A stretch of DNA of 64,000 nucleotides from Pseudomonas grandcourensis (GCF_039909015.1 NZ_CP150919.1:2084501-2148500), one strand, 5' to 3'; positions 26,992 to 37,494 are shown, counted from the first letter of the stretch. The notes: generated by a model not told the origin, from the sequence alone. Numbers and translations: made by a program.

Positions 26992-28161
26992 GTGTCGTCT
27001 CAAGAGTTGGTATTGCCGTGCGCCACACCTGATATGGCTGCCTATCGGCTGACGTTTCTGTTGTCAGGCCTTTGCATGGGGGCGTGGGCCCCCCTGGTTC
27101 CCTATGCCCGCAGTCGGGCCGGGGTCGACGACGGCGCGTTAGGCTTGCTGTTGCTCTGCCTTGGCCTGGGCTCGCTGGTGATGATGCCGCTCGCTGGCAT
27201 TCTGAATGCGAGGAAGGGCTGCCGCTTTACCATGCACATAGGCATCGCGCTGGTATTGCTGACATTGCCCATGCTGGCAACCACTCATTCATTCGCGGGT
27301 TTGATGCTCGCCCTGACGGTCTTCGGTGCAGGATGCGGGGCGGTGGACGTGACGATGAACGTTCAGGGGGTCATGGTCGAGCGCGCTACCGGTCGCTCGC
27401 TCATGTCCGGTTTCCATGGCTTGTTCAGCCTCGGAACGATTGTCAGTGCTGCGGGGATGACCGCCTTGTTATGGCTCGGTGCAACGCCTTTGCTGGCAAG
27501 CAGTACGGTGATGGCGGCATTGCTCGCCTTTGTCCTGACATATGGGCGTCAGATGCTCGGGCGAAGCGGCGATGAGGGGAGTCCGATCTTCGTCAAGCCT
27601 ACACGCAAGGTTTTGCTGCTGGGCTTGCTGTGCCTGTTCGCCTTTCTTGCCGAGGGCGCCATTCTCGACTGGAGCGCGGTGTTTCTTACCGAGGTGCGTG
27701 GCGTTCAGCATTCCATTGCAGGCCTGGGCTACGCAGCGTTCGCGGTGATGATGGCCCTGGGGCGACTGAGCGGTGACCGGGTTCTGCTCAAGCTCGGTTC
27801 GCGCGCGGTGCTCCTCGGTGGCGGTCTGATTGTCATTCTGGGGTTCCTGATAGTCGTCCTGGTGACGGACTGGCTCGTGAATCTGCTGGGATTCGCCGTG
27901 ATAGGCATTGGTTTGGCGAACATTGCGCCGGTTTACCTGTCGCTGGCCGGTGCTCAACAGACGATGCCCGGTGAGTTGGCGATTGCCGCGGCAACCAGCC
28001 TCGGCTACCTCGGCATCCTGATGGGCCCGGCAGTCATCGGGTTTTTCGCTCACGCGACCAGCCTGTCTGCGGCGCTGCTCGCCGTCGCCGCATTAATGAT
28101 CGCAATCATGGTCAGTGCCACCGGACTGGTTCCGAAGGTTTCCCGTCAACGGTTACACTGA
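26992..28161 (+). CDS. MFS transporter, YbjJ-like
   Basis: A 389-residue permease with twelve predicted helices. The motif AWAPLVPYARSRAGVDDGALG begins helix 1-2 and is shared with the MFS protein at 58.2 kb, which is clearly related. GTG 26992 has AGAGG five bases upstream and follows the operator. Cargo unknown; with its divergent partner it probably imports the substrate of the island or exports an intermediate. Confidence 0.82.
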   Translation: MSSQELVLPCATPDMAAYRLTFLLSGLCMGAWAPLVPYARSRAGVDDGALGLLLLCLGLGSLVMMPLAGILNARKGCRFTMHIGIALVLLTLPMLATTHSFAGLMLALTVFGAGCGAVDVTMNVQGVMVERATGRSLMSGFHGLFSLGTIVSAAGMTALLWLGATPLLASSTVMAALLAFVLTYGRQMLGRSGDEGSPIFVKPTRKVLLLGLLCLFAFLAEGAILDWSAVFLTEVRGVQHSIAGLGYAAFAVMMALGRLSGDRVLLKLGSRAVLLGGGLIVILGFLIVVLVTDWLVNLLGFAVIGIGLANIAPVYLSLAGAQQTMPGELAIAAATSLGYLGILMGPAVIGFFAHATSLSAALLAVAALMIAIMVSATGLVPKVSRQRLH

Positions 28162-28217
28162 GTGCATGTTTTTTCACAGACCTCGCATGAGGTTTCAAAA
28201 AGATTGGGAAGCAAGCG

Positions 28218-29318
28218 ATGGCATCGGTTTCAATGAAAGATGTAGCACTGGCGGCGGGGGTGTCCCAGCCTGCGGTGTCTTACGCTTACAATCGCCCCTC
28301 CAAGCTGTCGCAAGCCCAGCGTGAGCATATCCTTGAGGTGGCTGCTTCATTGGGCTACCCGGGGCCCAACGTTCTGGGGCGAAGCCTTCGCTCGGGCAAG
28401 ATCGGCGCGATCGGTCTGATGATGATGGACAAGTTGTCCCTTGCTTTCGCCGACCCCTGCACCATTGCCTTGTTGCGCGGCATCAGTGAAGTGGGTGAAC
28501 TGGAGAATGTCGCGCTGACGTTGTTCCCGCTCAATAACAACCGGCTTGTCGGCCGAGCCCAGGCCGAGAATCACGGCAGTCTCGCCCTGCGCGGGCTGGT
28601 GGATGGCTTGATTATCTCGACCTTGCCCGATGATCACCCAGCCGTGTTGGCGGTGGTCAAGCAGAACATTCCGTTTGTGGTGATCGATTCGCCTCTGGTG
28701 GCAGACTCTTTCTTTGTCGGGATTGACGATCGAGGCGCTGCCCGTACGCAGATGCAGCACCTGCTGGATCTGGGGCACCGCAAGATCGGCATCATCATTG
28801 ACCGTCTCAATCCGGACGGTTATCGCGGTCCGATTGACCAGAAGCGTTTCAACAGCGCCAGTGAGCGCATTGTCAGGGAGCGCCTCACCGGTTACGTGGA
28901 AGCCGCGACCGAGGCAGGCCTGGCATTCGAGGAGCTGAGCATTATCGAGGCCGGTGGGCTGGATTCGACGTCCGGGCAGGCAGCCGCGTTTACGCTGCTG
29001 ACGTCCAGCGATGTCACGGCGGTCGTTGCCTGTTCGGATGTGATGGCGATTGCTTGCATGAAAACGGCTCACGCGCTCAATCGCAAAGTCCCGCAGGCGC
29101 TATCGGTGATTGGCTTTGACGATATTCCCGAGGCCGTCCAGCTCGGTTTGACCACCATTGGCCAGCCGATGGTGGAGAAGGGCGTATACGCCGCGCGACT
29201 TCTGACCGAACAACTGAATGCGCCGGCCGGCACCCGGCTTGAGCCCGAACGGAAAATTTTCGCCACGAAATTGATTGTGCGAACGTCGACACTCAGCGTG
29301 CAGCCATCTGACGCTTGA
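28218..29318 (+). CDS. LacI-family transcriptional regulator
   Basis: A 366-residue regulator with an N-terminal LacI headpiece (SMKDVALAAGVSQPAVSYAYNRP, about residues 5-27, then the hinge NVLGRSLRSGKIGAIGL) and a periplasmic-binding-protein-like effector domain (FVVIDSPL, FVGIDDRGAARTQM, VVACSDVMAIACM, VIGFDDIPEA). It lies 56 bp after the MFS gene and in the middle of the four GTTATACGTATAAC operators, so it is the obvious candidate to bind them, probably repressing until a sugar-like effector arrives. Confidence 0.88.
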   Translation: MASVSMKDVALAAGVSQPAVSYAYNRPSKLSQAQREHILEVAASLGYPGPNVLGRSLRSGKIGAIGLMMMDKLSLAFADPCTIALLRGISEVGELENVALTLFPLNNNRLVGRAQAENHGSLALRGLVDGLIISTLPDDHPAVLAVVKQNIPFVVIDSPLVADSFFVGIDDRGAARTQMQHLLDLGHRKIGIIIDRLNPDGYRGPIDQKRFNSASERIVRERLTGYVEAATEAGLAFEELSIIEAGGLDSTSGQAAAFTLLTSSDVTAVVACSDVMAIACMKTAHALNRKVPQALSVIGFDDIPEAVQLGLTTIGQPMVEKGVYAARLLTEQLNAPAGTRLEPERKIFATKLIVRTSTLSVQPSDA

Positions 29319-29378
29319 ATCCAGGCAGGGCTGCGGCGCAACGTTGCGCCGCAGTTGTTGTCCGGTTTGTGTTGCCGC

Positions 29379-30989
29379 TCAACTTGCCTGATGCTTGAAG
29401 TTCGCCGCCACCCGCAGGGCATTGGCGGCGATCGTGAGCGCCGGATTGACCGCCGCCGAAGACGGGAAGAAAGAACTGTCTACGACCCAGACGTTATCCA
29501 GGTCATGCAACTTGCAATTCAGATCCAGTACGCTGGATGCAGGGTCCTTGCCCATGACGGCGGTGCCGCACTGGTGCGAATTGGTGGCGATGCCCATCCG
29601 CGCTTTCAGGATCACCGGATAACCAGCCTCACGCATGACTTTACCGGTCTTGCTCACCAGGCCTTCATGAGCCCTCAGGTTATTGGGTGTCCAGTGGACC
29701 TTGATCGCGTCACGCGCCTTGTCATACGTGACCCGGTTCTCCTGTGTCGGTAGATCCTCCGAGGTCAGATACAAGTCGACGCTGTGGTCGGTGATGTATC
29801 GCGAGGCAAACTTCGGCAACCACGGGCGCATCGAGGTGATCATGGGCTCGCGGATCTTTCCCAGCATCTGCACATTACCCAAGGGAAATGAATTGCTCGG
29901 GCTGGCGCTGTACCAGTCGTTGATGGCCAGGGTCTTCTGGAAGATCACTTTGTTCTTGCGTCGCGGGTCCACCGCCAGCATGAACGTACTGTTATGGACC
30001 ATGTAGTTGCGACCCAATTGCCCCGAACGGTTGCCAAGGCCTTCAGGGTGTCGAGCGTTCGCTGACTTGAACAGCAGGGCTGCGCTATTCACTGCGCCAC
30101 AGGCCAGAACGAATCGTTTGGCCCGCAGTTTCACGTCTCTGCCCTCGAAGAGGCCATGGGCCTCGGTTACCGTGCGGCCGTCGCTGGCGGTTTCCAGTCG
30201 CTTGATGGTGGTGCGGGTCATCAGCCTGACGGAACCGCTGCGCAACGCCGGTCTCAATGCCGACACTTCAGCATCGGCCTTGGCATCGACAAGGCAGGGA
30301 TAGCCATCGCAGGTCGAGCACAAAACGCAGCCACCACCGTCGCCGTAATCCACCGCCGCCGGCATCACGAAGGGCTTGAGCCCGGAACGACGCATGCTTT
30401 GCTCCAGCGGGACCAGTGCAGGGTCATGTTTGAGCGCAGGCTGGGGAAACGGGCCCGAACGCCAGGGCTCGCTGGGGTCGCTGCCGGCGAGGCCATGAAC
30501 CCGGTAGAGTTTTTCAGCTTCGGCGTACCAGGGTTCCAGTTCTGCGTAGCTGATCGGCCATGCGGGGGAGATGCCCTCGGCGTGCTGGATTTCGCCGAAG
30601 TCCTCTTCGCGAAACCGCGGGAGCATCGCGCCATAGAACTTGGTATTGCCGCCGACGTAATAAAACACACCGGGGGAAAACGGTTGATCGGATTGATCCA
30701 GCCACTGTTCGGCGTTGCGGTAACGGCCTTCGGCGAATACCGATTCGGCGCTCCAGTTATGTATTTCACGGGGCAGGAAATCACCGCGTTCAACGATAAT
30801 GATGTCCAGCCCGCTATCGCGCAGTGCATGGGCAAAGGTCGATCCGCCCATGCCCGAGCCGATAATCACTACATCACAGTTGATGTTGCCATCTGCATCA
30901 GGTGTCACCACGTCGAGGGCGCGCGGTTCGCGCGGCGCCCCCGGTTGTGGATTCAGCTCTGCATGATGCGTAATCAATGCATCACTCAT
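29379..30989 (-). CDS. GMC-family FAD oxidoreductase (pyranose/polyol type)
   Basis: A 536-residue flavoenzyme. The FAD-binding GSGMGGSTFAHAL is at about 45-57 with the acidic strand end VERGDF; a Cys-rich segment CVLCSTCDGYPC (about 227-238) is typical of the gluconate/2-keto-gluconate dehydrogenase and pyranose oxidase branch of GMC. The C-terminus has NSHQCGTAVMG with the catalytic His and VVDSSFFPSSAAVNPALTIAANALR. No signal peptide, so probably cytoplasmic. It differs strongly from the two 528-residue GMC proteins of the island. Last gene of thuA-TPP-GMC, 17 nt after the TPP gene. Confidence 0.85.
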   Translation of the reverse strand: MSDALITHHAELNPQPGAPREPRALDVVTPDADGNINCDVVIIGSGMGGSTFAHALRDSGLDIIIVERGDFLPREIHNWSAESVFAEGRYRNAEQWLDQSDQPFSPGVFYYVGGNTKFYGAMLPRFREEDFGEIQHAEGISPAWPISYAELEPWYAEAEKLYRVHGLAGSDPSEPWRSGPFPQPALKHDPALVPLEQSMRRSGLKPFVMPAAVDYGDGGGCVLCSTCDGYPCLVDAKADAEVSALRPALRSGSVRLMTRTTIKRLETASDGRTVTEAHGLFEGRDVKLRAKRFVLACGAVNSAALLFKSANARHPEGLGNRSGQLGRNYMVHNSTFMLAVDPRRKNKVIFQKTLAINDWYSASPSNSFPLGNVQMLGKIREPMITSMRPWLPKFASRYITDHSVDLYLTSEDLPTQENRVTYDKARDAIKVHWTPNNLRAHEGLVSKTGKVMREAGYPVILKARMGIATNSHQCGTAVMGKDPASSVLDLNCKLHDLDNVWVVDSSFFPSSAAVNPALTIAANALRVAANFKHQAS

Positions 30990-31006
30990 TTGAGCCGCTC
31001 CAGGTT

Positions 31007-32794
31007 TTACAGGTGTTGTTCGGAGTTCCGGATTTCCCAGTATTCGTCCTGACGTTCGTCAGTGATGTACTCGGGAATCGGGAAGTCCCACCAGCCCGGC
31101 ACCCAAGGGCCTGCGGCGTCGCGGTCGGTCGGGATTTCGATCAGCACCGGTGCGTTCAGGTCCAGGGCTTCCTGCAGGATCGGCTCGAGGTCTTCCGGGC
31201 GCTCCACGCGATAGGATTTCAGGCCGAAGGCTTCGCCGACCGCCTTGAAGTCCGGGCTGTAAGGCGTGCCGTCCGGGTGGTTGAACTCGGTGCCGATATG
31301 GCGACTGGTTTGCTTGCGCTGGCCACCACGAATCGACATGTACCCGGCATTGTTCTGGATCATGAACACAACAGGGATGTTGTTGGTCACGCAGATCGCA
31401 ATTTCCTGAGAGGTCATCAGGAAGTCACCATCGCCCAGGATGCACACCACCGGTTGATTCGGTGCTGCCAACTTGGCACCGATAGCGGCAGGAACAGCCC
31501 AGCCCATCGACGAGAAACCGCCCGATGTCAGGTGCGTACGGGGGGTATAGACCGGGAAGGTCTGCTTGACCGCGCCTTGGGTGTTGCCTGACCCGACCAC
31601 CACGATGGTGTCGCGCGGGAATACCTTGCGCAGCGCTCCCAACGGACGTTGAGAGGTAAACGGGAAGCGATCGGAGTCACGGCGGCCGGCCAGCTTGGTT
31701 TCCCATTCGTCCTGATAGCCGCGCAAGTCGCTCATGTACTCCTGGCGATCGACCGTCTGGCCTTTCAAGCCTTCCACGATATGCGCCAGCGCGTATTTCG
31801 CGTCGGCGCAAATGCCCACCGTGACCGGATAGTTTTTGCCGATTTCGTGCGGATCGATGTCGATATGAATCAGCTTCGACGGCGGAATCGCAAAGGTCAC
31901 GCCCTTGGCGTAACTGGATGACGACCAGTCGGTGAAGCGGCAACCCACGGCGATGATCACGTCAGCGGTAGAGGCTACTTTGTTGCCGCACATCGTGCCG
32001 GTCTGACCGACGCTGCCGGCGAACAGCGGGTGATCTTCCGGGAAACCGCTTTTGCCGTTCCAGGTGGTGACCACCGGGATTTGCCAGGCTTCTGCCAGAG
32101 CGAACACTTCGGCGCTTGCCTCGCCAGTGATGACGCCGCCGCCGATGACCAGCACCGGGCGCTTGCAGGCTTTCAACTCTTCAACCGCGCGGGCGGTTGC
32201 CGCCGGATCCGGGAAGCATTTGCCGATAGGGGTGCGCTCTTCCAGGGCGTGAAGGGTCACTTCAGCCGCTTCGGCCTGAACATCCATCGGGATTTCAAGA
32301 TGAACCGGGCCTGGACGCCCCGTGACCATCGAGCTCCAGGCCCGATGCATCATGAACGGCAACTCTTCGACGCGAGTCGCCACCCAATGACGCTTGGTGA
32401 CCGCTTCGGCGATTTTCGGGAAGTCGTTGTCGGTGTAGCGCTCCAGCTCCTGCAGCAAGCCATGGCCGCGCATGTGCGTGGGTGGCCCGCCAGTGATCAG
32501 CATCAGGCTGGTGGAGTCGGTGAAGGCCGTTGCCATGCCGATCACGGTGTTGGCGGCACCGGCGCCGATGGAGGTGACAGCCGCCATCGGTTTGCCGCTG
32601 ACCCGGTAGTAACCATCCGCGAGGTGAACCGCACTCTGCTCGTGGAAGACCTGGATGAACTTGAGTTTCGAGTCCTCTTCCAGGAAGGCGTCGGTGAGTG
32701 TCCAGATGCCGTGGCCAGGAATACCGGCGACATATTCGACACCATAGTTTTTCAGGGTTTGAGCCACGATCTGGCTGCCGGTCAATTTAGTCAT
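31007..32794 (-). CDS. Thiamine-diphosphate enzyme, acetolactate-synthase-like
   Basis: A 595-residue three-domain TPP enzyme. The activating Glu52 is in FHEQSAVHLADGY; the central domain (about 195-340) has KRPVLVIGGGV; the TPP/Mg motif GDGDFLMTSQEIAICVTNN...QNNAGY is in the C-terminal domain. Such enzymes make or break C-C bonds next to a carbonyl. True acetolactate synthase is unlikely, since there is no small subunit and the context is catabolic. A C-terminal PGWWDFPIPEY is reminiscent of the ring-opening hydrolase IolD, which I offer as a guess. ATG 32794 overlaps the thuA-like stop (ATGA). A shortened paralogue lies at 44.1 kb. Confidence 0.82.
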   Translation of the reverse strand: MTKLTGSQIVAQTLKNYGVEYVAGIPGHGIWTLTDAFLEEDSKLKFIQVFHEQSAVHLADGYYRVSGKPMAAVTSIGAGAANTVIGMATAFTDSTSLMLITGGPPTHMRGHGLLQELERYTDNDFPKIAEAVTKRHWVATRVEELPFMMHRAWSSMVTGRPGPVHLEIPMDVQAEAAEVTLHALEERTPIGKCFPDPAATARAVEELKACKRPVLVIGGGVITGEASAEVFALAEAWQIPVVTTWNGKSGFPEDHPLFAGSVGQTGTMCGNKVASTADVIIAVGCRFTDWSSSSYAKGVTFAIPPSKLIHIDIDPHEIGKNYPVTVGICADAKYALAHIVEGLKGQTVDRQEYMSDLRGYQDEWETKLAGRRDSDRFPFTSQRPLGALRKVFPRDTIVVVGSGNTQGAVKQTFPVYTPRTHLTSGGFSSMGWAVPAAIGAKLAAPNQPVVCILGDGDFLMTSQEIAICVTNNIPVVFMIQNNAGYMSIRGGQRKQTSRHIGTEFNHPDGTPYSPDFKAVGEAFGLKSYRVERPEDLEPILQEALDLNAPVLIEIPTDRDAAGPWVPGWWDFPIPEYITDERQDEYWEIRNSEQHL

Positions 32795-33516
32795 GACAGG
32801 ACTCCTTGGGTTGATGAGACGAGGGTGGATGCGTCGGATTTCCCGGTAGCTGTTGCGCGCCCGCGCGTCGCCCAGTTCAGGCCCTGCCTGGTCAGGCGGC
32901 GGATGTTCGGGTCGGCGAGATTGCTGGTGTCGTGTCCGATCGAGTGATAGAAAACCCGGCCCAGACCCCATTGGCGAACCCAGGCGACCGGGCTGCGATG
33001 GCCCTTGATCCAGGGGAACGGGTTACCGTCGAAGGTGGTTTCGGCGAGTACATGAATGTTCGGGTCAACCTGCATGTAGTACTGCTCGGATCGAACCTCG
33101 AAGTCCTCGACGCCTTGAGTGACTTCATGGGTGTGATCGATGACGTTGACCTGGTACGGATGAGGAAAGCCTTCACCCATCGGATGCTCAAGAAACGATC
33201 CGCCCAGCACCCAGTGGTACTTGAGGCTTGCACGGAAAGCCGCCCCCGCACCGTGCCAACCGACCAGCCCGGTGCCGCTTTCGATCGCCTCGAGCAGGCG
33301 GTTTTCCTGAGAGGCGGTCAGCGTTTCCGTGGTGACGGCGTTGTTCCAGCCGATCACGATCAGGTCGTAACCGGTCAAGTCCCGGTCCAGGGTGAAGATA
33401 TCGTTCGACTCCTCGACATCGAAATCCAGCTCCTGGAAAACGGTCCGAGCCCATGCAGCGATTTCATAGGGGTAATGGCCGGGCCAGCCACCGAATAGAT
33501 ACAAGACTCGACTCAC
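32791..33516 (-). CDS. ThuA-domain protein
   Basis: A 241-residue protein of the ThuA (trehalose utilisation) family, a glutamine-amidotransferase-like fold: YLFGGWPGHYPYE, a long GTGLVGWHGAGAAF segment, LGGSFLEHP and GRVFYHSIGHD at the usual places. The function of ThuA domains is poorly settled; they accompany sugar oxidation pathways that pass through 3-keto intermediates. First gene of a coupled leftward operon with the TPP and GMC enzymes. A LacI-type operator lies 36 bp upstream. Confidence 0.82.
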   Translation of the reverse strand: MSRVLYLFGGWPGHYPYEIAAWARTVFQELDFDVEESNDIFTLDRDLTGYDLIVIGWNNAVTTETLTASQENRLLEAIESGTGLVGWHGAGAAFRASLKYHWVLGGSFLEHPMGEGFPHPYQVNVIDHTHEVTQGVEDFEVRSEQYYMQVDPNIHVLAETTFDGNPFPWIKGHRSPVAWVRQWGLGRVFYHSIGHDTSNLADPNIRRLTRQGLNWATRGRATATGKSDASTLVSSTQGVLS

Positions 33517-33551
33517 GGTTGGTCACCTCTTCAAGTTGGGTGTGATTATTA

Positions 33552-33567
33552 GGTTATACGTATAACC
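33552..33567. promoter_or_regulatory. LacI-type operator, site 3
   Basis: Perfect palindrome GGTTATAC/GTATAACC before the leftward thuA-TPP-GMC operon. The 396-bp gap 33517-33912 also holds site 4 and the first TGCG element, and no gene. Confidence 0.8.
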
Positions 33568-33736
33568 GCTTATTTAAGCTATCACTCAAAATCCCTAAGT
33601 CAATGCCTGTTTGATCATTTTCATCCGTATGCCCTCAAAACCCCGTATTCAGGCACTCTAAAGCCTTATGGGCCGCGGGCTTGAGAACATCTCTAATGCG
33701 CATGTAATTCAGGCGACAAGGTTTTAATGAGAAAAG

Positions 33737-33750
33737 GTTATACGAATAAC
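33737..33750. promoter_or_regulatory. LacI-type operator, site 4
   Basis: GTTATACGAATAAC, one base different from the perfect 14-bp core, 163 bp before the hisD-like start and 41 bp before the first box of the TGCG element, so this promoter seems to answer to two regulators. Confidence 0.7.
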
Positions 33751-33790
33751 ATTAGTTGCTTGCGTGAGTGCTTCAGCATTGCGTCTGTGC

Positions 33791-33828
33791 TGCGTCAGAT
33801 TGCGTCATCAATCAGGAGGCTGCGAAAT
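33791..33828 (+). promoter_or_regulatory. Three-box TGCG element A, upstream of hisD-like gene
   Basis: TGCGTCA (33791), TGCGTCA (33801) and TGCGAAAT (33821): starts at 0, +10 and +30. An additional TGCGTC lies at 33780. The pattern recurs in four other promoters of this island with identical spacing. Confidence 0.72.
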
Positions 33829-33912
33829 TGCCCGGGGCAGGAGGGTGAGAAAAGATGGTCGCCAATGCTGAGGGCATGTCGCGTGCCCTCAAGAACCACC
33901 TGGAGCATATTG

Positions 33913-35196
33913 ATGATTCGTTATCTGAAAAAAAGTAAACCTGTTGAAGCTCAAGCCGAGATTGCCTCTCAAGTCCGCGATACGGTGGCGCAAATCATCA
34001 GCAACGTCGCCAGAAACGGAGACACCGCCGTTCGTGAGTACTCGAAGAAATTCGATAACTGGGAGCCGGCGTCCTTCCGCCTGACCGACGAAGAAATCGC
34101 GGCGTGTGTCGCCAGTCTTTCCGAACAGGAAATCGGCGATATCAAGTTTGCTCAGGCCCAGGTGCGCCGTTTTGCCGAAGTGCAAAAGGCATCCATGCAC
34201 GATGTTGAAGTCGAGACGCTGCCGGGCGTGATCCTGGGGCATCGCAACATTCCGGTGAACTCGGTGGGTTGCTACATTCCTGGCGGCAAGTATCCGTTGT
34301 TGGCATCGGCGCACATGAGCGTGCTGACGGCCAAAGTCGCAGGTGTGAAACGCGTGGTCGCAGCGGCTCCGCCCTTTGATGGCAAGCCGCACCCGGCCAT
34401 CGTCACCGCCATGTACCTGGCCGGTGCCGACGAAATCTATTGCGTCGGTGGGGTGCAGGCGATTGCCGCTTTTGCCTTGGGCACCGAAGCATTCAAGCCC
34501 GTCGACATGATCGTCGGGCCAGGCAATGCCTACGTCGCGGAAGCCAAGCGCCAATTGTTCGGCAAAATCGGTATCGACCTGATCGCCGGCCCGACCGAAA
34601 CCCTGGTCATTGCCGATGACAGTTCCGACGTCGAAATCATCGCCGCCGACTTGCTCGGCCAAGCGGAGCATGGCGTCAACTCCCCGGCTGTATTCCTGAC
34701 CAATAGCCCGGCACTGGCGGAAACCCTGCCGGCTGAAATCGAGCGCCAGTTGGCCATTTTGTCGACCGCGCCAGTCGCTTCGATCGCCTGGCGTGATTAT
34801 GGCGAAATCATCCTCTGCGACACCGTGGACGAACTGGTGCTGGAAGCCGACCGCATTGCCTCCGAACACGTTCAGGTCATGACCCGCGATCCACTGTATT
34901 TCCTCGAACACATGACCAACTACGGGGCGCTGTTTCTCGGTCAGCGAACCAACGTCTCTTACGGCGACAAAGTGATCGGCACCAACCACACATTGCCCAC
35001 GACAGGGACCGCGCGTTACACCGGCGGCCTGTGGGTCGGCAAGTTCATCAAGACCTGCACCTATCAACGTGTCCTGACGGATGAAGCCTCCGTACTGGTC
35101 GGCGAATACTGCTCGCGTCTGTGCGGCATGGAAGGTTTTGCCGGGCACAAGGAACAGGCGGATATCCGCATTCGTCGTTACAAGAAGCCTGCTTGA
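33913..35196 (+). CDS. Histidinol-dehydrogenase-family enzyme (HpsN-like)
   Basis: A 427-residue zinc-dependent NAD dehydrogenase of the HisD superfamily. [34 protein letters not shown] and [12 protein letters not shown], all HisD landmarks, are present, together with the metal-site region QAEHG and the C-terminal [18 protein letters not shown]. Catabolic members such as sulfopropanediol dehydrogenase HpsN oxidise a primary alcohol to the acid in two steps; this context (not with his genes) points the same way, but the substrate is unknown. ATG 33913 has GGAG at 7 bp; a longer frame upstream would cover both regulatory sites. A strong terminator follows. Confidence 0.85.
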   Translation: MIRYLKKSKPVEAQAEIASQVRDTVAQIISNVARNGDTAVREYSKKFDNWEPASFRLTDEEIAACVASLSEQEIGDIKFAQAQVRRFAEVQKASMHDVEVETLPGVILGHRNIPVNSVGCYIPGGKYPLLASAHMSVLTAKVAGVKRVVAAAPPFDGKPHPAIVTAMYLAGADEIYCVGGVQAIAAFALGTEAFKPVDMIVGPGNAYVAEAKRQLFGKIGIDLIAGPTETLVIADDSSDVEIIAADLLGQAEHGVNSPAVFLTNSPALAETLPAEIERQLAILSTAPVASIAWRDYGEIILCDTVDELVLEADRIASEHVQVMTRDPLYFLEHMTNYGALFLGQRTNVSYGDKVIGTNHTLPTTGTARYTGGLWVGKFIKTCTYQRVLTDEASVLVGEYCSRLCGMEGFAGHKEQADIRIRRYKKPA

Positions 35197-35296
35197 GGGC
35201 TGTTGGTCAATTGCTGCACTTGGCAAGCGGGTAGCGGGAAAAAGGGTCGTTTCTCGCTGCTGCTGGTCACTCTCACCGTCCTTCCAAGTGTATTCA

Positions 35297-35324
35297 GGCT
35301 CCCCATCCGGGGAGCCTTTTTTTT
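35297..35324 (+). terminator. Rho-independent terminator after hisD-like gene
   Basis: GGCTCCCC (35297-35304), loop ATCC, GGGGAGCC (35309-35316), then eight T. Confidence 0.95.
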
Positions 35325-35376
35325 AACCACTCGAAAAAACTCGTTGTTCCAGGCTGAATTTTAGTGAGGCGATGCG

Positions 35377-37491
35377 ATGGGAACCTTGTCGATAAAAACA
35401 AGAATTACGCTGGCTGCCGGGAGTTGTCTGTTTGCGATGGTGCTTTGCCTGGTGGGTTTTTCGATTCACCAGATGCGCGACACAGCGGCCGTGGTCAGTG
35501 ACTCCAGTACGGATTCGTTGTCCCGGGCGTCCATGCAATACCTGGAGGCAACGGGGCATTTGCAGGCCAGTGGTATTGAGCAGCGGTTCCTTGCCAGCCA
35601 GATGTTCACTCGCTCCCTGGCGACCCAAATCGTCATGATGCGCCGCCAGGCACGACAAAATGGCCTGGCTCCCAAGCAACTGCGTGGCGATTTGTACCGG
35701 CTGGTCCGGGCTCAGGTGGCAACCACGCAGGAGATACTTGGCGTAGGCATCTCCTTTGATCCCAATGCACTCGATGGTGCTGACGAGAGCACCGTCAATG
35801 GTGCCGACTTCACCGGCAATGCCAGTGGCCGCTTTGCGGTGTACGTTTCATCGATGCAGAACTTCATTCTCGAGGAAAAGGAAATGCAGGACGACGGCGA
35901 TCCTGCAAAAGCGTGGTGGAACTGCCCGAAGAAAACCCGCAAGGCTTGTTTGATCGAGCCCTATTCCTTTGAGCTCAACGGTGTTCCGACGCTGACCTCC
36001 AGCATCGCGCTACCGTTGTTGGACAGCGGTAAGTTCATCGGTGTGGTCAGCGTTGATCTGCCCCTGAGCAGCTTGCAAAACATTGCGCAGAAAGCCAGTG
36101 CCTCGATGTTCGAAGGTCAGGGGCAACTGACCTTCATCAGTGCCGCCGGTGTCGTGATGGGTAGAAGCGGCGATCCGGCTTCGTTGGGGAAATCCATCAA
36201 GGACATTTTCCCGCGACAGGCGGCTGAGATGTTCGAAGGGGCCAAGTCGGATAAAACCCTGGCAATCGATGCAGCTGACAATGCCAACATCCTGCTCGTC
36301 GTGCCGTTTTCCCCGATCCCGAACGCCAGCCAATGGATGACGGTCATCGAAGTACCGCGTGCCACGTTGATGGCGTCGGTCGAGGCGTTGCAACAGGTGC
36401 TGGACCAGTCAAATCGGAGGTCTGTGATCGCGCAAGTGGCGACCGGGATCGGTGTCACCCTGGCCGGTACATTGCTGATGGGATTGTTGGCGGTGAGCGT
36501 CACGCGGCCTATTCGTCGGGTGTCCGAAATGCTTGAAAACATCGCCCATGGCGAGGGCGATCTGACCCAGCGGCTCAAGGCTGAGCGCCGCGATGAAATG
36601 GGCGCGTTGGTGGGGTGGTTCAACCGTTTCCTCGATAAGCTGCAACCGATTATTGCGCAAGTCGGCCAGAGCGTATTGGAGACCCGATCCACCGCCGACC
36701 AGGCGTCTTCGATTGCCACCCAGACCAGTAGCGGCATGCAGCAGCAACTGCGCGAGGTCGAGCAAGTCGCGACGGCCACCCATGAGATGAGCGCGACCTC
36801 TCAAGAGGTGGCGCGCAATGCGTCCATGGCAGCGACCGCCGCGCGCAATGGCGATGTCGCCGCCCGATCCTGCAAAGGTACGATCCAGACCGCTGCACAT
36901 TCCATTCAGTCCTTGGCCCATCACATGAGCGGCGCCATGACCGGTGTTCGTCAACTTGCCGACAGCAGCGAGAAAATCGGCAGCGTGCTCGATGTGATTC
37001 GAACCATTGCCCAGCAGACCAATCTGTTGGCGTTGAACGCTGCAATCGAGGCGGCGAGAGCAGGGGAGACGGGCAGAGGCTTTGCGGTGGTGGCGGACGA
37101 GGTTCGACATCTGGCCCAGCGCACACAGGATTCGGTGAGTGAAATTCAAGGCGTCATCGAAAGTCTCCAGAGCGGTACGCGCGATGTCGTGGGCGCCATG
37201 CAGAGTCAGCACCGCCAGGCAGATGCCAGCGCTGCGCAAGCACTCGAGGCCGTCGATGCATTGGCCCATGTCAGCCAGAACATCGAAATCATGACGGACC
37301 TGAACCTGCAAATCGCCAGCGCCGCCGAAGAGCAGAGCGCGGTAACCGAAGAGGTTAACCGTACTGTCTCGGCTATCAGGGACGTGACGGGCGCATTGGT
37401 GGAGCAGGCGGGTCAATCCGCCCGCATCAGCCAATCCTTGAACGACCTTGCGAACCAGCAACAGGTGTTGATGAACAACTTCAGGGTCTGA
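35377..37491 (+). CDS. Methyl-accepting chemotaxis protein
   Basis: A 704-residue chemoreceptor: membrane helix at about 8-30, periplasmic dCache-like sensor to about 345 ([52 protein letters not shown]), second helix at about 355-375, HAMP domain ([27 protein letters not shown]), and the signalling hairpin tip [40 protein letters not shown]. It would steer cells towards a small molecule, plausibly the substrate of the surrounding island; the ligand is not deducible. Confidence 0.92.
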   Translation: MGTLSIKTRITLAAGSCLFAMVLCLVGFSIHQMRDTAAVVSDSSTDSLSRASMQYLEATGHLQASGIEQRFLASQMFTRSLATQIVMMRRQARQNGLAPKQLRGDLYRLVRAQVATTQEILGVGISFDPNALDGADESTVNGADFTGNASGRFAVYVSSMQNFILEEKEMQDDGDPAKAWWNCPKKTRKACLIEPYSFELNGVPTLTSSIALPLLDSGKFIGVVSVDLPLSSLQNIAQKASASMFEGQGQLTFISAAGVVMGRSGDPASLGKSIKDIFPRQAAEMFEGAKSDKTLAIDAADNANILLVVPFSPIPNASQWMTVIEVPRATLMASVEALQQVLDQSNRRSVIAQVATGIGVTLAGTLLMGLLAVSVTRPIRRVSEMLENIAHGEGDLTQRLKAERRDEMGALVGWFNRFLDKLQPIIAQVGQSVLETRSTADQASSIATQTSSGMQQQLREVEQVATATHEMSATSQEVARNASMAATAARNGDVAARSCKGTIQTAAHSIQSLAHHMSGAMTGVRQLADSSEKIGSVLDVIRTIAQQTNLLALNAAIEAARAGETGRGFAVVADEVRHLAQRTQDSVSEIQGVIESLQSGTRDVVGAMQSQHRQADASAAQALEAVDALAHVSQNIEIMTDLNLQIASAAEEQSAVTEEVNRTVSAIRDVTGALVEQAGQSARISQSLNDLANQQQVLMNNFRV

Positions 37492-37494
37492 ATA

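Noticed and set aside
31007..32794. Sulfoacetaldehyde acetyltransferase or true acetolactate synthase
   Set aside because: N-terminal and cofactor segments fit a generic ALS-like enzyme; no small subunit, no pta and no sulfonate genes nearby.
33727..33912. Longer N-terminus for the hisD-like protein
   Set aside because: It covers the TGCG element and most of LacI site 4, and the added residues do not look like HisD; ATG 33913 has GGAG at proper distance.
33913..35196. Biosynthetic histidinol dehydrogenase hisD
   Set aside because: No other his genes, catabolic operators upstream, and resemblance to HpsN-type members.
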